DNA of 64,000 bases from Petrimonas sulfuriphila (GTDB taxonomy: Bacteria > Bacteroidota > Bacteroidia > Bacteroidales > Dysgonomonadaceae). A model generated the notes under the pieces. That model worked only from the letters and a program-made list of their open reading frames with translations, was not told the DNA's origin and did no database searches. Below, piece after piece: positions 25,783-34,075 of the stretch. A program made the position numbers and the translations under genes. Within the stretch, counting starts at the first letter, position 1. The number at the start of each line of letters is the position of its first letter. Where the stretch lies: NCBI RefSeq assembly GCF_051201015.1, contig NZ_JBPEHI010000005.1; one strand, given 5' to 3'.

Positions 25783-26316
25783 ATGCAAGACTTTAACACA
25801 CTTCTGATCAATCGGAGAAGTTACCGGAAATATGCGGATGGACCCTTGGCGGGAGATGCTGTTCAACTTATTCTGGAAGCAGCGTTGCTTTCACCCACCT
25901 CCAAAAACAAACATTCCTGGGAGTTTGTGGTCGTGGAAGACCGGGAGATGCTTGCAAAACTTTCCAGGTGCAAGGCTCAGAGCGCTGCTTTTATTGCAGA
26001 TGCGGCACTGGCGGTTGTGGTTCTTGGAAATCCGCTTGAAACCGATGCTTGGATTGAAGATGCCTCTATCGCTGCCATCAATATGCAGTTACAGGCCGAA
26101 GAACTGGGGATCGGCAGTTGCTGGGTACAGGTCAGGAACCGTGACTTTTCTGAAACAATCACTTCCGGAGAATACATTAACGGGATACTCGATGTCCCTA
26201 TGCCGCTGGAAGTGCTCTGTGTCATTTCTTTCGGGAAAAAAGAAAAACCCCGTTCTCCCAACAATGGCGATCAGTTGTTGTGGGAAAAGGTGCATCTGGG
26301 AAAGTATACGTTTTGA
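25783..26316 (+). CDS. Nitroreductase-family flavoprotein
   Basis: A 177-aa FMN-dependent oxidoreductase: INRRSYRKYADGPLAGD for FMN phosphate binding, LEAALLSPTSKNKHSWEFVV, and GIGSCWVQVRNRD. Substrate unknown. I use the ATG at 25,783, since the family starts at this point and a -7-like box lies just upstream; the longer frame back to 25,672 has no matching family sequence. Confidence 0.88.
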   Translation: MQDFNTLLINRRSYRKYADGPLAGDAVQLILEAALLSPTSKNKHSWEFVVVEDREMLAKLSRCKAQSAAFIADAALAVVVLGNPLETDAWIEDASIAAINMQLQAEELGIGSCWVQVRNRDFSETITSGEYINGILDVPMPLEVLCVISFGKKEKPRSPNNGDQLLWEKVHLGKYTF

Positions 26317-26365
26317 CAGTGCACTGAATCTATAAATCTAAATGTCTAAAAATTTATAAATTTGC

Positions 26366-26887
26366 ATGAGCGCAATTAATTACGATCTTACCAAAATTAA
26401 GTCGTTTATCTTCGATGTGGACGGAGTCTTGTCCTGTCAAACCGTAACGCTTGCCGAAGACGGCCAGCCGATGCGGTCAACCAACGTGCGGGACGGTTAT
26501 GCCATTCATCACGCGATACGTTCTGGACTGGATGTAGCAGTGATAACCGGAGGACGTTCGGAAATTGTCCGCCGCCGCCTGGAGTCACTCGGTGTAAGGC
26601 ACATCTACCTGAAATCGTACGATAAAACCGAACAGTTGAAGGAATATATGGATAAAACCGGCTTCGACCCGGAAGAGATCATCTATGTGGGCGACGACAT
26701 TATCGATTATTTGGTCATGAAAAAAGTGGGTTTACCGGTGGCTCCTGCAGATGCTTGTCCTGAAATTAAGGATATTTCCATTTACGTTTCACCCGTCAAG
26801 GGTGGTGAAGGAGTTGCCCGTGATGTCATTGAACAAGTGATGAAAGTCCAGGGCAAATGGATGGTGAACGACGCGTTCTTTTGGTGA
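26366..26887 (+). CDS. kdsC: 3-deoxy-D-manno-octulosonate 8-phosphate phosphatase (KdsC-type HAD)
   Basis: HAD-superfamily phosphatase of 173 aa, the size of KdsC, which makes Kdo for lipopolysaccharide. Motifs: nucleophile FDVDGVLS (DxD), AVITGGRSEIVRRR, and YVGDDIIDYLVMKKVGLPVA. It lacks a cap domain, as tetrameric KdsC does. The related family without Kdo activity cannot be fully excluded, but the length and motif set fit best. Confidence 0.88.
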   Translation: MSAINYDLTKIKSFIFDVDGVLSCQTVTLAEDGQPMRSTNVRDGYAIHHAIRSGLDVAVITGGRSEIVRRRLESLGVRHIYLKSYDKTEQLKEYMDKTGFDPEEIIYVGDDIIDYLVMKKVGLPVAPADACPEIKDISIYVSPVKGGEGVARDVIEQVMKVQGKWMVNDAFFW

Positions 26888-27064
26888 AAAATTAAATATT
26901 TACCCAAGTTATATTTCGAACTTTTTTATGTTGGTTCGGTTCTTGTTTCCAGTTTTTTGATAAAATTTATACTTTTTTGTCGCGAATAGATGAGGTTTAA
27001 TTATAATCCGGCTCTTTACCAGGATAGTATTAAAATACTTAAAGGAAATATTTAACACAGAAAA

Positions 27065-27096
27065 GTTGAAAACATTTGAAACATCGACTAATTTTG
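27065..27096 (+). promoter_or_regulatory. Promoter of the 2-oxoacid oxidoreductase operon
   Basis: GTTG (27065-27068), 20 bases, then TAATTTTG (27089-27096). The ferredoxin gene starts 32 bases later. Confidence 0.6.
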
Positions 27097-27127
27097 CAAA
27101 AACCAACAAAAACCACAAATAAATAAA

Positions 27128-27361
27128 ATGGCAAAAGTACAAGGTTATGTAGTTGTTAATACGCAACGTTGCAAGGGTTGCAATCTTTGCGTTGTGTCAT
27201 GTCCTACGGACGTGTTGGAATTACAACCGCGGGAAGTGAATGATCGCGGCTATCATTACGTTTACATGAAAAACCCGGAAGAGTGCATCGGTTGCTTTAA
27301 CTGCGGAACCGTTTGTCCCGAAGGATGTTTAACCGTTTATCGTAAACGATTGGATAAATAA
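27128..27361 (+). CDS. 2-oxoacid:ferredoxin oxidoreductase, delta (4Fe-4S) subunit
   Basis: A 77-aa 2x[4Fe-4S] ferredoxin-like subunit with the clusters CKGCNLCVVSCPTDVL and CIGCFNCGTVCPEG. It carries electrons from the oxidoreductase. First gene of the operon delta-alpha-small membrane protein-beta-gamma. Confidence 0.9.
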   Translation: MAKVQGYVVVNTQRCKGCNLCVVSCPTDVLELQPREVNDRGYHYVYMKNPEECIGCFNCGTVCPEGCLTVYRKRLDK

Positions 27362-27423
27362 GTGAACGTTTTGTTTTTTAAGTCTAATACTCATTAGGAG
27401 ATCAAAAAAACTGAATTTAAATT

Positions 27424-28506
27424 ATGACAGAAGATGTAACATTAATGAAGGGAAACGAAGCTGTTGCTTATGCGGCAATCCGCTACGGTGTAGACGGATA
27501 CTTCGGTTATCCCATTACCCCACAATCCGAAATTATAGAAACACTTATGGAGGCCGCTCCATGGAAAACTACAGGGATGGTTGTCCTACAAGCTGAAAGT
27601 GAAGTAGCGGCCATCAACATGGTATACGGTGGTGCCGCTTGCGGAAAATATTCCATGACCTCTTCCTCGAGTCCGGGAATCAGCCTTAAGCAGGAAGGAA
27701 TTTCCTACCTTGCCGGCGCGGAGTTGCCCTGTCTTATCGTAAATGTACAGCGTGGCGGACCGGGATTAGGCACAATTCAACCTTCACAGTCTGATTATTT
27801 TCAAACCGTAAAGGGCGGGGGGCACGGTGACTACAGGCTAATCACGCTGGCTCCCAATTCCGTTCAGGAAATGGCAGACTTTGTATCGTTGGGTTTTGAT
27901 CTGGCGTTCAAATACCGTAATCCGGCCATGATACTGACCGACGGTGTTATCGGGCAAATGATGGAGAAAGTGAAACTTCCGGAGTACCGGCGTCGCCGTA
28001 CCGAACAGGAAATTCGCGAACAGTGTCCGTGGGCAACACTTGGAAAAACAAAAGACAGAGGCCCCAATATCATAACTTCACTGGAGTTGGATGCAGCTCT
28101 CATGGAAAAAAACAACGAGCGTTTTCAGGCAAAATATAGGGTAATTGAACAGGAAGAGGTTCGTTATCAGGAGACTGCATGCGAGGATGCCGACTATTTG
28201 CTGGTTGCCTTCGGTTCGGCAGCCCGTATCTGTCTTAAAACCATAGATATGGCTAGGAAGGAGGGCATAAAGATTGGGCTTCTCCGCCCCATAACGTTGT
28301 GGCCTTTCCCAAGCAACATACTCAATACATATGCCGATAAGGTGAAAGGTATGCTGACTGTGGAACTCAATGCCGGACAAATGGTGGAAGATGTGCGATT
28401 GGCCGTAAACGGGAAAGTACCCGTTGAGCATTACGGACGTCTGGGTGGAATCGTTCCTACTCCCGACGGAGTATTGGATGCATTAAAGGAAAAAATAGTA
28501 AAATAA
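27424..28506 (+). CDS. 2-oxoacid:ferredoxin oxidoreductase, alpha subunit (VorB/KorA-like)
   Basis: A 360-aa pyrimidine-binding and transketolase C-terminal subunit: MKGNEAVAYAAIRYGVDGYF, GYPITPQSEIIE, and a C-terminal VEHYGRLGGI. With the beta and gamma subunits it decarboxylates a 2-oxoacid to the acyl-CoA using thiamine diphosphate, reducing ferredoxin. Branched-chain (Vor) and 2-oxoglutarate (Kor) types cannot be told apart by motif here. The gene order delta-alpha-beta-gamma is that of Bacteroidota. Confidence 0.9.
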   Translation: MTEDVTLMKGNEAVAYAAIRYGVDGYFGYPITPQSEIIETLMEAAPWKTTGMVVLQAESEVAAINMVYGGAACGKYSMTSSSSPGISLKQEGISYLAGAELPCLIVNVQRGGPGLGTIQPSQSDYFQTVKGGGHGDYRLITLAPNSVQEMADFVSLGFDLAFKYRNPAMILTDGVIGQMMEKVKLPEYRRRRTEQEIREQCPWATLGKTKDRGPNIITSLELDAALMEKNNERFQAKYRVIEQEEVRYQETACEDADYLLVAFGSAARICLKTIDMARKEGIKIGLLRPITLWPFPSNILNTYADKVKGMLTVELNAGQMVEDVRLAVNGKVPVEHYGRLGGIVPTPDGVLDALKEKIVK

Positions 28507-28520
28507 AAAAACGTACAGCC

Positions 28521-28682
28521 GTGAGCCCAAAATTACAACAATTATTTTCGATGCTGTTTTTGCTTTTCTTCTTAGCAACAATAGTCGTTTATTTCGTTTC
28601 TGGCCAAAACATGAAACTTACGTGGATTACAGGGGCTTGCGCCGTTGTTTGTTATTTTTTATACAGATTTTCAAAAAGATAA
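28521..28682 (+). CDS. Small membrane protein inside the oxidoreductase operon
   Basis: A 53-aa ORF with a GTG start: VSPKLQQLFSMLFLLFFLAT, a first helix, then a second hydrophobic stretch (WITGACAVVCYFLYRF) and a basic end, RFSKR. It fills the gap between the alpha and beta genes almost exactly, starting 14 bases after the alpha stop and ending 4 bases before the beta start. No family recognised. The fit in the gap and the membrane pattern argue for a real gene. Confidence 0.6.
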   Translation: MSPKLQQLFSMLFLLFFLATIVVYFVSGQNMKLTWITGACAVVCYFLYRFSKR

Positions 28683-28686
28683 AATT

Positions 28687-29448
28687 ATGGATATAAACAG
28701 TATAGTTAGCCCCGAAAACTTGGTTTACGCCAAACCGGAAATCATGAACGACAACCATATGCACTATTGCCCCGGCTGTTCGCACGGTGTTGTTCACAAA
28801 ACCATTGCCGAAGTTATTAAAGAACTCGACCTACAGGAAAAGACGATCGGAATTGCCCCGGTTGGATGTGCGGTTTTCGCATACAAATACCTGGATATCG
28901 ACTGGCAGGAAGCCGCTCACGGACGTGCGCCCGCTTTAGCAACTGCAGCAAAACGGCTGAATCCCGACAAAATGGTGTTTACCTATCAGGGGGACGGCGA
29001 CCTGGCAGCTATAGGTACTGCAGAAACCATCCACGCTGCCAACCGTGGGGAGAATATCGCTATTATTTTCATCAATAACGGAATATATGGGATGACTGGC
29101 GGACAAATGGCGCCGACAACACTCAGTAAGATGGTAACCTCCACCAGCCCGGACGGACGTGATGTGCAAACCATGGGTAGCCCACTTAAAATACTCAATT
29201 TGCTGGCATTGCTCGATGGTGTCTGTTTGGCCACCCGCGTAAGCGTTCATACCGCAGCAGCGGTCAAGAAAGCCAAGAGGATGATAAAGCTGGCTTTCGA
29301 AAATGCTATGGCCGGTAAGGGAACCTCCATCGTTGAGGTTGTATCAACCTGTAGCTCCGGATGGAAAATGACGCCTGCCGAAGCCAACGACTGGATGGCC
29401 GAGAATATGTTTCCGGTGTTTCCAATAGGAGATTTAAAGAATATTTAA
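28687..29448 (+). CDS. 2-oxoacid:ferredoxin oxidoreductase, beta subunit (TPP-binding)
   Basis: A 253-aa thiamine-diphosphate-binding subunit: HYCPGCSHGVVHKTIAEVI, GDGDLAAIGTAETIHAANRG, and IFINNGIYGMTGGQMAPTT. I take the ATG at 28,687, just after the small membrane gene. CPGC can hold a metal or cluster in this family. Confidence 0.92.
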   Translation: MDINSIVSPENLVYAKPEIMNDNHMHYCPGCSHGVVHKTIAEVIKELDLQEKTIGIAPVGCAVFAYKYLDIDWQEAAHGRAPALATAAKRLNPDKMVFTYQGDGDLAAIGTAETIHAANRGENIAIIFINNGIYGMTGGQMAPTTLSKMVTSTSPDGRDVQTMGSPLKILNLLALLDGVCLATRVSVHTAAAVKKAKRMIKLAFENAMAGKGTSIVEVVSTCSSGWKMTPAEANDWMAENMFPVFPIGDLKNI

Positions 29449-29458
29449 CTTGAAAAAT

Positions 29459-30019
29459 ATGTTGCAAGAAATTGTTATTTCGGGATTTGGCGGCCAGGGA
29501 GTTTTATCGATGGGTAAAATTCTTGCTTTTTCCGGTATTATGGAAGACAAAGAGGTGTCCTGGTTCCCGGCTTACGGGCCCGAACAACGTGGAGGAACGG
29601 CCAATGTAACCGTTATTATCAGTGATAAACCCATCAGTTCACCGGTCGTTAACCAGTACGACGTGGCCATCGTGTTGAATCAGCCTTCGCTGGATAAGTT
29701 TGAAGAAAAGATAAAACCGGGCGGAGCACTTATATACGACGATTACGGAATTCGCCATAAAGCCAGGCGTAAGGATATCAACGTTTACCGGATTAAGGCT
29801 ATGGACGAATCCATGAAAATGAACAACACAAAGGTGTTCAATATGATTGTATTGGGCGGATTACTTAAGATATCACCCATGGTTCAGTTGGCAAACGTTA
29901 TGGAAGGGTTAAAGAAAACGTTGCCTGAACGTCATCATAAGCTTTTGCCAATGAATGAAGAAGCCATTATGAAAGGAATGGATATCATTGAGTTGGAGCA
30001 GGAAGCAGATTGCCTGTAA
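29459..30019 (+). CDS. 2-oxoacid:ferredoxin oxidoreductase, gamma subunit
   Basis: A 186-aa subunit of the pyruvate/ketoisovalerate oxidoreductase gamma family: EIVISGFGGQGVLSMGKILA and FPAYGPEQRGGTANVTVIIS. Last gene of the operon. The ATG at 29,459 fits the family; the TTG at 29,450 would add three residues. Confidence 0.92.
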   Translation: MLQEIVISGFGGQGVLSMGKILAFSGIMEDKEVSWFPAYGPEQRGGTANVTVIISDKPISSPVVNQYDVAIVLNQPSLDKFEEKIKPGGALIYDDYGIRHKARRKDINVYRIKAMDESMKMNNTKVFNMIVLGGLLKISPMVQLANVMEGLKKTLPERHHKLLPMNEEAIMKGMDIIELEQEADCL

Positions 30020-30035
30020 TCCTGTAATATCGAAA

Positions 30036-31343
30036 TCAGGAGCCGGTTTGATTATTTTTGTCAGGCCGGCTTTGTGTTTTTTTAGAAGTCTTTTTTTGTG
30101 CCTTTTTCTCCGTTGATTCCTGGGTGCGTTTTTTCCCTATGCCTCTTTGAGGTTTATCAGAATGTTTTCTGCCCTCTTTTCGCCGTTTTTCGGGATTGTA
30201 TTCGGGAACGTCACCCAACTCCGGGGGAACGGGTATTTTGTAGATGTTTTTTTGTAGAAACTTCTCGATCCTTGAAAAACGAAGTTGTTCGTCGGGCGAG
30301 ACAAACGTTATGGCCATTCCCGAATCTCCTGCGCGTGCCGTACGTCCGATGCGATGAACATAATCCTCTGCATCGTAGGGTACATCAAAGTTTATGATAA
30401 GTGATATGTCATCGATATCGATACCCCGTGAAACGATGTCGGTAGCAACCAGAATATCCACTCTTTCGTTGCGGAATTCGTGCATGACTGAATTGCGTTC
30501 TGTCTGTTCCAGATCAGAATGCATGGCGTCAGCAGACAGTCCCATTTTACGAAGCGTTTTGGCAATTTCCTTGACTTTTTGTTTCTTTCCTGAAAAAAGG
30601 ATTACTTTGTTGGGCTTTTTGTCGGAGAACAACTGTTTAACGATCTCAATTTTCTGTGATTCATAGCAAATATAGGCTGTTTGCAAAATGGTTTCGGGCG
30701 GACGCGCCACAGCGATGGTAATCTCCTCGGGGTCGTGTAAAATAGTTTTTGCCAGTTGTTGGATCTTTGGGGGCATTGTTGCTGAAAACATGATCGTTTG
30801 GCGATCTTTCGGTAACAATTTTTCAATCTTCATAATGTCGTCGAAGAAACCCATATCGAGCATCCGGTCAGCTTCATCCAGAATAAAATACTTCACGCCT
30901 GAAAAGTCAATGTTATACAGGTTGATGTGCGACAGCAATCTGCCCGGCGTGGCAATCACCACATCGGCACCACTAAGCAGCCCTTTTTTCTGTACCTCCC
31001 AGGCATCCCCATCGTTGCCGCCGTAAACGGCTACCGATGAGAACGGTGTGAAGTACGAAAATCCTTCCATCTGCTGATCGATTTGTTGCGCCAACTCACG
31101 GGTAGGTGCCATGATAATGGCGTTTACCTTATGATGTTCGTGCGGCTCGGTCTGCAGGTTGTTCAGCAACGGAAGCAGAAAGGCAGCTGTTTTACCTGTT
31201 CCCGTCTGTGCACAGGCGATAACATCTTTTTTCCGGAGAATAACGGGTATGGCTTGCTCCTGGACAGGTGTAGTTTCTTTGAAGTTCATTGCCTGTAACC
31301 CGTCTTGAAGGGCATCGCACAGTGGAAGTTCGGTAAATAACAT
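30036..31343 (-). CDS. DEAD-box ATP-dependent RNA helicase (RhlE-like)
   Basis: A 435-aa RNA helicase with all motifs: Q motif (FKETTPVQEQAIPVI), AQTGTGKT, PTRELAQQ, TPGRL, DEAD in LDEADRMLDMGF, SAT, DIVSRGIDID and HRIGRTARAG. The last 60 residues are Lys/Arg/Gln-rich, typical for RNA-binding tails. Likely role in ribosome assembly or RNA turnover. Convergent with the oxidoreductase operon. Confidence 0.93.
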   Translation of the reverse strand: MLFTELPLCDALQDGLQAMNFKETTPVQEQAIPVILRKKDVIACAQTGTGKTAAFLLPLLNNLQTEPHEHHKVNAIIMAPTRELAQQIDQQMEGFSYFTPFSSVAVYGGNDGDAWEVQKKGLLSGADVVIATPGRLLSHINLYNIDFSGVKYFILDEADRMLDMGFFDDIMKIEKLLPKDRQTIMFSATMPPKIQQLAKTILHDPEEITIAVARPPETILQTAYICYESQKIEIVKQLFSDKKPNKVILFSGKKQKVKEIAKTLRKMGLSADAMHSDLEQTERNSVMHEFRNERVDILVATDIVSRGIDIDDISLIINFDVPYDAEDYVHRIGRTARAGDSGMAITFVSPDEQLRFSRIEKFLQKNIYKIPVPPELGDVPEYNPEKRRKEGRKHSDKPQRGIGKKRTQESTEKKAQKKTSKKTQSRPDKNNQTGS

Positions 31344-31364
31344 TTCTAATTTCTAAAATTTCAG

Positions 31365-31372
31365 CAAAGATA
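31365..31372 (-). promoter_or_regulatory. Candidate -7 element for the DEAD-box gene
   Basis: TATCTTTG on the minus strand, 21 bases upstream of the start; no clear -33 partner. Confidence 0.4.
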
Positions 31373-31457
31373 GTGTTTATTTTCCTTTTTTATACGAGAG
31401 ACTGCCGTTCTGTGAAATAAATTTTGATGTAACCTTTTTTGTTTTCGAAAATAATTA

Positions 31458-31465
31458 TACCTTTG
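31458..31465 (+). promoter_or_regulatory. Candidate -7 element for tRNA-Ser
   Basis: TACCTTTG lies 25 bases before the tRNA 5' end. TTTG at 31438-31441 is 16 bases upstream, shorter than the usual 19-21. Confidence 0.5.
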
Positions 31466-31490
31466 CACTCGCTTTTTGAACAAAAAGCAA

Positions 31491-31575
31491 GGAGAGATGG
31501 CAGAGTGGTCGATCGCGGCGGTCTTGAAAACCGTTGAAGTGAGAGCTTCCGGGGGTTCGAATCCCTCTCTCTCCG
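31491..31575 (+). tRNA. tRNA-Ser (anticodon TGA), probable ICE attachment site
   Basis: A class II tRNA: acceptor GGAGAGA/TCTCTCC, anticodon loop CTTGAAA giving TGA, a long extra arm, and T loop TTCGAAT; discriminator G. The tyrosine integrase gene starts 275 bases beyond its 3' end and in the same direction, and all genes right of it are ICE-like. Tyrosine integrases of such elements often use a tRNA 3' end as att core. The matching copy at the other end is outside the window. Confidence 0.93.
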
Positions 31576-31613
31576 CTGGAAGGTCTGGACAAAACCAGAC
31601 AACAAACGGACAA

Positions 31614-31642
31614 AAACCTACAAGTCAACAACTTGTAGGTTT
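31614..31642 (+). terminator. Perfect hairpin with T run behind tRNA-Ser
   Basis: AAACCTACAAGT (31614-31625) pairs with ACTTGTAGGTTT (31631-31642), loop of five, followed by more T. It would end the tRNA transcript, but lies on the ICE side of the junction, so it is probably supplied by the element. Confidence 0.75.
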
Positions 31643-31821
31643 TTTTGTTTCTAATATGTCGGTCATAAAAGACACGAAAAAGCCCCAAAAAGACACAGTT
31701 TTGTGCCTAAATCGTTACCGATTCCGTTCCGGACAAAATAGGTAACGATTTGTCCGAATTTGACCTCTCGCTGTCCAAATTTGTACAGTCTGTATATATC
31801 TCACAATTAATATATTAAGAG

Positions 31822-31829
31822 TAATTTTG
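31822..31829 (+). promoter_or_regulatory. Candidate -7 element for the integrase gene
   Basis: TAATTTTG, 21 bases before the ATG. No TTTG at the right distance upstream, as may be expected of a regulated promoter. Confidence 0.45.
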
Positions 31830-31849
31830 TAACATTAAAAAGTGAGGTT

Positions 31850-33079
31850 ATGAAGAGTACATTCAAAGTCCTTTTTTACCTGAAAAAAGGCGCAGAAAAG
31901 CGAAATGGAGAGGTAATTATTATGGCAAGAGTTACCGTTGACGGAAAAGTCTGCCAGTTCAGTACAAAACAAAGTATTCATCCCGACAATTGGAACGTAA
32001 AAGCCGGAAAAGCCACCGGTAAGTCATCCGTACAAATCAATAAGCTACTGGATGATATCAAGGCATCCCTGAACCAAATCTATCACGAACAGCAACGCCG
32101 TGATAACTATGTTACTGCCGAAAAGGTAAAGAACGAATTTTTAGGTCATAACGAGAACCACGAAACATTATTGAATTTGTTTGAGAAACACAATAATGAT
32201 GTGAAACAACTCATTGGTATTTCTAAATCCGCATCTACTTATCAGAAATACGAAGTAACCCGCAAACATCTTGAGAACTTTATACTGCACAAATACAAGC
32301 TGTCGGACATTGCATTAAAGGGGATAAACTTAATGTTTATCACAGATTTTGAAGTATATCTTAAAACCATCTGTAAATGCAATTCCAATACGACAGCCAA
32401 ATTTATGCAATTCTTCAAACGCATAATCCTGATTGCCCGTAACAATGGGCTTATTTTGGGCGACCCTTTTGCAAATTACAAAATCCGCTTGCAAAGAGTT
32501 GACCGGGGTTATCTTACAGAAGATGAAATCAAAAAAATCCTTGAACTCGACCTTGTTTCCGAAAGACTGGAACACGTCCGGGATTTATTTATCTTTTCCT
32601 GTTTTTGCGGTTTGGCATACATCGATGTAGCAGGACTTAGAAAAGAGCATGTACGTAAATCGTTTGACGGCAACCTTTGGATTATGACTAAACGGGTGAA
32701 GACCGGAACGAATGTCAATGTTCCGTTGCTGGACATTCCGAAAATGATTTTGGACAAGTATAAAGACAAACTACCGAATGGTAAAATCCTTCCTGTTATC
32801 AGTAATCAGAAGCTAAATTCTTATTTGAAAGAGATTGCCGACCTTGCCGGAATTAAGAAGAATCTCACATTTCATCTCGCACGTCACACCTTCGCCACCA
32901 CGACAACATTAGGTAAAGGCGTTCCTATCGAAACCGTTTCAAAGATGCTGGGACATACCAATATTGAAACGACCCAAATCTACGCCCGCATCACGAATAA
33001 TAAGATTAGCGATGATATGAAAGGGCTTTCCGGACAATTCGCAGGTATTGAAAAAATCTACAAAAAAGTAGCTCAATAG
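31850..33079 (+). CDS. int: Tyrosine recombinase (ICE integrase)
   Basis: Site-specific integrase of 409 aa that inserts and excises the element. An arm-binding domain (about 1-90), a SAM-like core-binding domain (about 105-200) and the catalytic domain (about 215-385) are present. Catalytic residues visible: the Lys in TKRVKTG, HLARHTF (H and R), LGHTN (second His), and the nucleophile Tyr in TQIYARI near residue 377. At the place of the first catalytic Arg (normally GLRxSE) it reads GLAYIDV, with Ala for Arg; the CTnDOT integrase is also reported to lack this Arg. Direct neighbour of tRNA-Ser. Confidence 0.93.
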   Translation: MKSTFKVLFYLKKGAEKRNGEVIIMARVTVDGKVCQFSTKQSIHPDNWNVKAGKATGKSSVQINKLLDDIKASLNQIYHEQQRRDNYVTAEKVKNEFLGHNENHETLLNLFEKHNNDVKQLIGISKSASTYQKYEVTRKHLENFILHKYKLSDIALKGINLMFITDFEVYLKTICKCNSNTTAKFMQFFKRIILIARNNGLILGDPFANYKIRLQRVDRGYLTEDEIKKILELDLVSERLEHVRDLFIFSCFCGLAYIDVAGLRKEHVRKSFDGNLWIMTKRVKTGTNVNVPLLDIPKMILDKYKDKLPNGKILPVISNQKLNSYLKEIADLAGIKKNLTFHLARHTFATTTTLGKGVPIETVSKMLGHTNIETTQIYARITNNKISDDMKGLSGQFAGIEKIYKKVAQ

Positions 33080-33129
33080 TTACCTATTTGCCAATGGTAA
33101 TAAATAGGTAACGAAAACGGTAACGATTT
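33079..33129. repeat. Inverted repeat plus 11-bp repeat behind the integrase gene
   Basis: GTTACCTATTT (33079-33089) pairs perfectly with AAATAGGTAAC (33102-33112). GGTAACGATTT follows at 33119-33129, the same 11-mer as at 31741-31751 in front of int. The first repeat could act as a terminator stem, but without a T run on the + strand; a protein-binding role is as likely. Confidence 0.55.
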
Positions 33130-33159
33130 CTAGTATAAAACATTAAAAAACAAAAGAAT

Positions 33160-33708
33160 ATGGAACAGCAACTGATTGAAAACAAAATTCTCACTATACG
33201 GGAACAAAAAGTTATTCTCGATAGTGATGTCGCCGAATTGTACGGCGTAGAAACCAAGCGTATCAATGAAGCGGTAAAGAACAACCCTGACAAATTCCCG
33301 GAAGGATATATTCTGTATTTGTCTATGGATGAGGCAAATTCTTTAAGGTCGAAAATTTCGACCTTAAAGAATTTAGGGCGTGGTGAACATTTCAAATACT
33401 CACCAAAGGCATTCAGTGAGCGTGGTTTATACATGTTGGCGACTATCCTGAAATCGCCCCAAGCAACAGAAACGACCATTGCTATTATTGAAACTTTTGC
33501 CAAAGTCAGGGAGTTGTCCCGTACTATTTCTCAATTACCGGAACAATCAGAAAAAGAACAACAAAAATCAATGATGCAGAAAAGCGGGGAATTAATCTCT
33601 GATATACTGAATGATGATTTTCAGACAGTAGGAACAGAAACTACGATTGAATTTAATCTTTCAGTTTTGAAGGTCAAGCATACAGTAAAGAAGAAACCCA
33701 AAGAATAA
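33160..33708 (+). CDS. ORF6N domain-containing protein
   Basis: A 182-aa protein with the ORF6N DNA-binding domain at the N-terminus (ILTIREQKVILDSDVAELYG, then KFPEGYILYLS). ORF6N proteins occur in phages, plasmids and ICEs and are probably regulators. The C-terminal third is a Lys/Glu/Gln-rich helix with no known domain. It lies just behind the integrase and may be part of the element's recombination control. Convergent with the DUF1871-like gene. Confidence 0.85.
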   Translation: MEQQLIENKILTIREQKVILDSDVAELYGVETKRINEAVKNNPDKFPEGYILYLSMDEANSLRSKISTLKNLGRGEHFKYSPKAFSERGLYMLATILKSPQATETTIAIIETFAKVRELSRTISQLPEQSEKEQQKSMMQKSGELISDILNDDFQTVGTETTIEFNLSVLKVKHTVKKKPKE

Positions 33709-33732
33709 CTTATCACAAATTGTGACAACCGA

Positions 33733-33763
33733 ATAATGGCGAGCTTTGTCGGCTCGCCATTAT
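33733..33763. terminator. Bidirectional terminator between convergent genes
   Basis: ATAATGGCGAGC (33733-33744) pairs with GCTCGCCATTAT (33752-33763), a perfect 12-bp stem with a 7-base loop, between the ORF6N and DUF1871-like stop codons. Confidence 0.75.
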
Positions 33764-33770
33764 AATCAAC

Positions 33771-34049
33771 TTACAAATCAAAGATTTTTTGTGCTATCGC
33801 TTTGCAGTGATTCAATACAAGATATTTTTCTCCTGTCATTCCCATGCTAACCGTTTCTAAATGGTATAAATGCTGGGCAATCTTATGAATATCTGCACCT
33901 TGTTTCTTTAATGAAAATATGTGTGGGGTATAACTTTGGTATTCGTCCCTGATATTCTCATTATCGTTCACGCCTATTGGATCCCAATCTTTCCACAAGA
34001 TTTCGTCAATGGCTTTATAAATCGCCTTATCTTTTTCATTCATCTTCAT
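33771..34049 (-). CDS. DUF1871-like small protein
   Basis: A 92-aa protein with IDEILWKDWDPIGVNDNENI and DEYQSYTPHIFSLKKQGADI, resembling the DUF1871 family (WDPIG, DEY). Function unknown. It is in the ICE between ORF6N and ArdA and has a candidate -7 box (TAACTTTG, complement of 34071-34078). The second ATG at 34,043 is an alternative start. Confidence 0.6.
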   Translation of the reverse strand: MKMNEKDKAIYKAIDEILWKDWDPIGVNDNENIRDEYQSYTPHIFSLKKQGADIHKIAQHLYHLETVSMGMTGEKYLVLNHCKAIAQKIFDL

Positions 34050-34075
34050 AGATTAACTGATAAATTATTGCAAAG

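Larger units (their letters stand above)
31576..31849 (+). other. Left end of the ICE: short repeats between tRNA-Ser and integrase
   Basis: Gene-free ICE end with several repeats. GGACAAAA occurs at 31587-31594, 31608-31615 and 31731-31738, and CGGACAAA (31730-31737) pairs with TTTGTCCG (31749-31756). AAATCGTTACC (31709-31719) is the exact complement of GGTAACGATTT (31741-31751), which occurs again at 33119-33129 after the integrase gene. Such clusters resemble integrase arm-type or excisionase sites (inference). Confidence 0.55.

Noticed and set aside
26357..26364. TAAATTTG as promoter of kdsC
   Set aside because: It lies two bases before the ATG, so the transcript would begin inside the gene.
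30036..30075. AGCCGG/CCGGCT inverted repeat as terminator for the oxidoreductase operon
   Set aside because: Most of it is coding sequence for the end of the DEAD-box protein and the stem is short with a long loop.
31614..31642. Perfect hairpin as the att core
   Set aside because: A T run and its position behind the tRNA make a terminator more likely; the att core should lie in the tRNA 3' end.
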